Shown in pieces: positions 6,088 through 7,319 of a stretch of DNA of 7,319 bases; within the stretch, counting starts at the first letter, position 1; each line of letters starts with the position of its first letter. A program made the translations under genes and the position numbers. The notes under the pieces were generated by a model that saw nothing but the letters and a program-made list of their open reading frames with translations, was not told where the DNA came from and ran no database searches. The stretch comes from Hennigella sp045599065 (lineage in GTDB: Bacteria > Bacillota_I > Bacilli_A > Mycoplasmatales > Mycoplasmoidaceae), in the NCBI GenBank assembly GCA_045599065.1, contig JAZRVJ010000020.1, positions 1-7,319 of the forward strand. The letters are read 5' to 3'.

Positions 6088-7214
6088 TGGGAAAGAAAGT
6101 TAAGTTCATAATTCAAGATCAAACAACAATTGAATTAGCCGAAAATGCTAATAAAGGTGATTATCTAGATTTAAATGATGAAGCAAACTTAGACACTTCA
6201 GCTGTTTCTAGAAATTTTAATAATCAAATTCAAAAGTTAGCTAAGGACCAAGCAAAAACTCTTTCTAAAGCAGAGGTATCTGAAGCCGTTTTAACTAAAG
6301 AAAAAGAAATTGCTGAATTAAAAGCTCAAATTAAATCTTTCCAAGCTCAAATTGATAATGCTGTTTTAAAAGCCGAAGCTAAAAAAGATGAAATCATTTC
6401 ATCTTTAAAGGAAACAATTAACACAAAGGAAAACGATATTAAGAACTTAGAATATCGTTGAGATCATAGAAATCCTTCAACTAAATCTATGGGAGAAGAA
6501 CTTGAAAAGTTTGTTTGAGAATCATTTGAAGCTGCACAACAACAAGGTGCCTTCCCTAATGCAAAATTTATTAAAGATAACGAAGTTATCACCTCTTCTG
6601 AAAGTCTAAAAGGATCAAAAGGAGACTTTATCTTTAAAGATTATGATGATCAAGGCGTTGAAATTCTTTCTATTGAAATAGAAGTTAAAACAGAAAATAA
6701 CACAACAGAATCTAAAAAGAAAAATAAAGATCACTTTAAGAAACTAGATCAAGATAGAAACAACAAAAAATGTGAGTATGCATTATTAGTTTCTGAACTA
6801 GAAAGAGACAATAAAAATTTTGATGGCATTTACAAAGTAAATGGTTATGACAAAATGTATGTCGTAAGACCACAAACATTTGTTTCATTCATTAATGTAC
6901 TAAAAGATAGCTTAAACAAAAATAGAGAATTAGTTCAAACTATCAACCAAAAAAGAATTGAATTTGCAGATCAAGAAACATTTATTAGTAACTTGAATGA
7001 TATGAAACTAGACATTCAAGGAACTGTTGAAAGAGCTCATAAGAATTATGATGCTGCAATCAAAGCAATTGATAAAACTATAGATGAATTAAATGTAGTA
7101 AAAGAAAGCTTGCAAAAGAGTGGACATCAATTAGCTAGTGCAAATAACAAAGTTCAACAAATAACTGTTAGAAAACTTAAAAAAGGATGCAAAGAAGATC
7201 CATTTAAAAAATAG
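6087..7214 (+). CDS. DUF2130-family coiled-coil protein, candidate PD-(D/E)XK-type nuclease
   Basis: Encodes 375 residues of the DUF2130 family, whose function is unknown. Seen: a short N-terminus (1-40), a Lys/Glu/Ala-rich coiled coil (about 45-122), then a conserved core with MGEELEKFV (135-143), KGSKGDFIF (175-183), SIEIEVK (195-201), HFKKLDQDR (216-224), YALLVSELE (231-239) and MYVVRPQTF (257-265), and a second coiled coil (about 270-355). D180 with E199-x-K201 looks like a PD-(D/E)XK metal site, with E137 or E138 as a possible extra ligand; that activity is inferred, not shown. Many relatives begin with a CPxCG zinc-knuckle; here it is absent and the front coil is short. Trp125 and Trp144 are TGA. 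AAAGGAG is 6 nt upstream, and the ATG shares one base with the folD stop, so it is translated with thyX-folD although no metabolic link is evident. Confidence 0.88.
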
Positions 7215-7234
7215 GCACTAAGCCTATTTTTTTT
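7206..7234. terminator. Bidirectional intrinsic terminator between convergent genes
   Basis: AAAAAATAGGC (7206-7216) and GCCTATTTTTT (7222-7232) pair perfectly over 11 bp around a 5-nt loop, with a T-run to 7234 on the plus strand and the mirror A-run giving a T-run on the minus strand. The TAG stop of the DUF2130 gene is inside the left arm and the TAA stop of the opposite gene touches the right arm, so one hairpin serves both. Confidence 0.88.
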
Positions 7235-7319
7235 ATCTATATTTTTCAGGATGAGCTTTCATCATTTTCTTAACAAAGTCTTTTTTAGGTAATTTACCAT
7301 ATTTCTTCATTAAGCCAAC
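7233..7319 (-). CDS. C-terminal fragment of an unrecognised convergent gene
   Basis: The last 28 codons and TAA stop of a minus-strand gene that enters from the right edge. The visible end is very Lys-rich (GLMKKYGKLPKKDFVKK, then AHPEKYR at the terminus) and probably a helix or a short basic tail. Too little is visible to name a family. Support comes from the open frame with codon use like its neighbours and from the stop lying right beside the shared terminator hairpin, as expected for a convergent gene pair. Confidence 0.6.
   Translation of the reverse strand, partial: VGLMKKYGKLPKKDFVKKMMKAHPEKYR

Noticed and set aside
5217..6122. Two minus-strand open frames opposite folD
   Set aside because: Antisense to the conserved FolD motifs, no SD and no promoter; they arise from A/T-rich codon bias.
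6576..6590. Inverted repeat GATAAC-GAA-GTTATC inside the DUF2130 gene
   Set aside because: Short arms in coding sequence with no position-related role; expected by chance in A/T-rich DNA.
4583..7214. Apparent broken genes: thyX, folD and the DUF2130 gene each seem to stop early and restart
   Set aside because: The interruptions are all in-frame TGA codons. Read as Trp the proteins are continuous and of family length, so none is a pseudogene.
1..7319. CRISPR arrays, tRNA or rRNA genes, insertion sequences, toxin-antitoxin or defence systems, riboswitches
   Set aside because: Nearly all sequence is accounted for by housekeeping genes. No regularly spaced repeats, cloverleaf structures, terminal repeats or recognised riboswitch cores were seen.

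Overview
The window is from a low-GC mollicute that reads UGA as tryptophan (genetic code 4), most likely a member of the Mycoplasma group. Every tryptophan I can read in its genes (10 of 10) is encoded by TGA and none by TGG. Genes are packed with overlaps or gaps of a few bases, and spacers are almost pure A/T. I cannot name the species from sequence alone.

Left half (1-4021, minus strand): one tightly packed five-gene cluster, in transcription order an Asp23/YloU-like protein, fakA (fatty acid kinase catalytic subunit), plsX (phosphate acyltransferase), rnc (RNase III) and smc (chromosome-structuring ATPase, cut by the window's left edge). This is the order of the Bacillus-type yloU-yloV...plsX...rnc-smc region, with the fatty-acid-synthesis genes that normally sit between these members (recG, fapR, fabD, fabG, acpP) absent. 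What remains would suit activating imported fatty acids to acyl-phosphate for phospholipid assembly.

Centre (4022-4078): a 57-bp, almost purely A/T divergent promoter region. The two candidate -10 hexamers lie 7 bp apart, and the left-going one would give an essentially leaderless yloU-like mRNA.

Right half (4079-7214, plus strand): an unrecognised 75-residue protein with two membrane segments, rpmF (zinc-binding L32), a hairpin terminator or attenuator, then a translationally coupled set (stop and start share one base, TAATG): thyX (flavin-dependent thymidylate synthase), folD (methylene-THF dehydrogenase/cyclohydrolase) and a DUF2130-family coiled-coil protein with a nuclease-like D...ExK signature. 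ThyX and FolD together form a thymidylate and one-carbon module that needs no dihydrofolate reductase. A perfect 11-bp hairpin ends this unit and is shared with a convergent minus-strand gene, of which only 28 C-terminal codons are visible.

No mobile element, CRISPR array, tRNA or rRNA was seen. The best leads for something new are the thyX-folD-DUF2130 coupling, competing hairpins at the end of thyX, the compact divergent promoter, and the small membrane protein ahead of rpmF.
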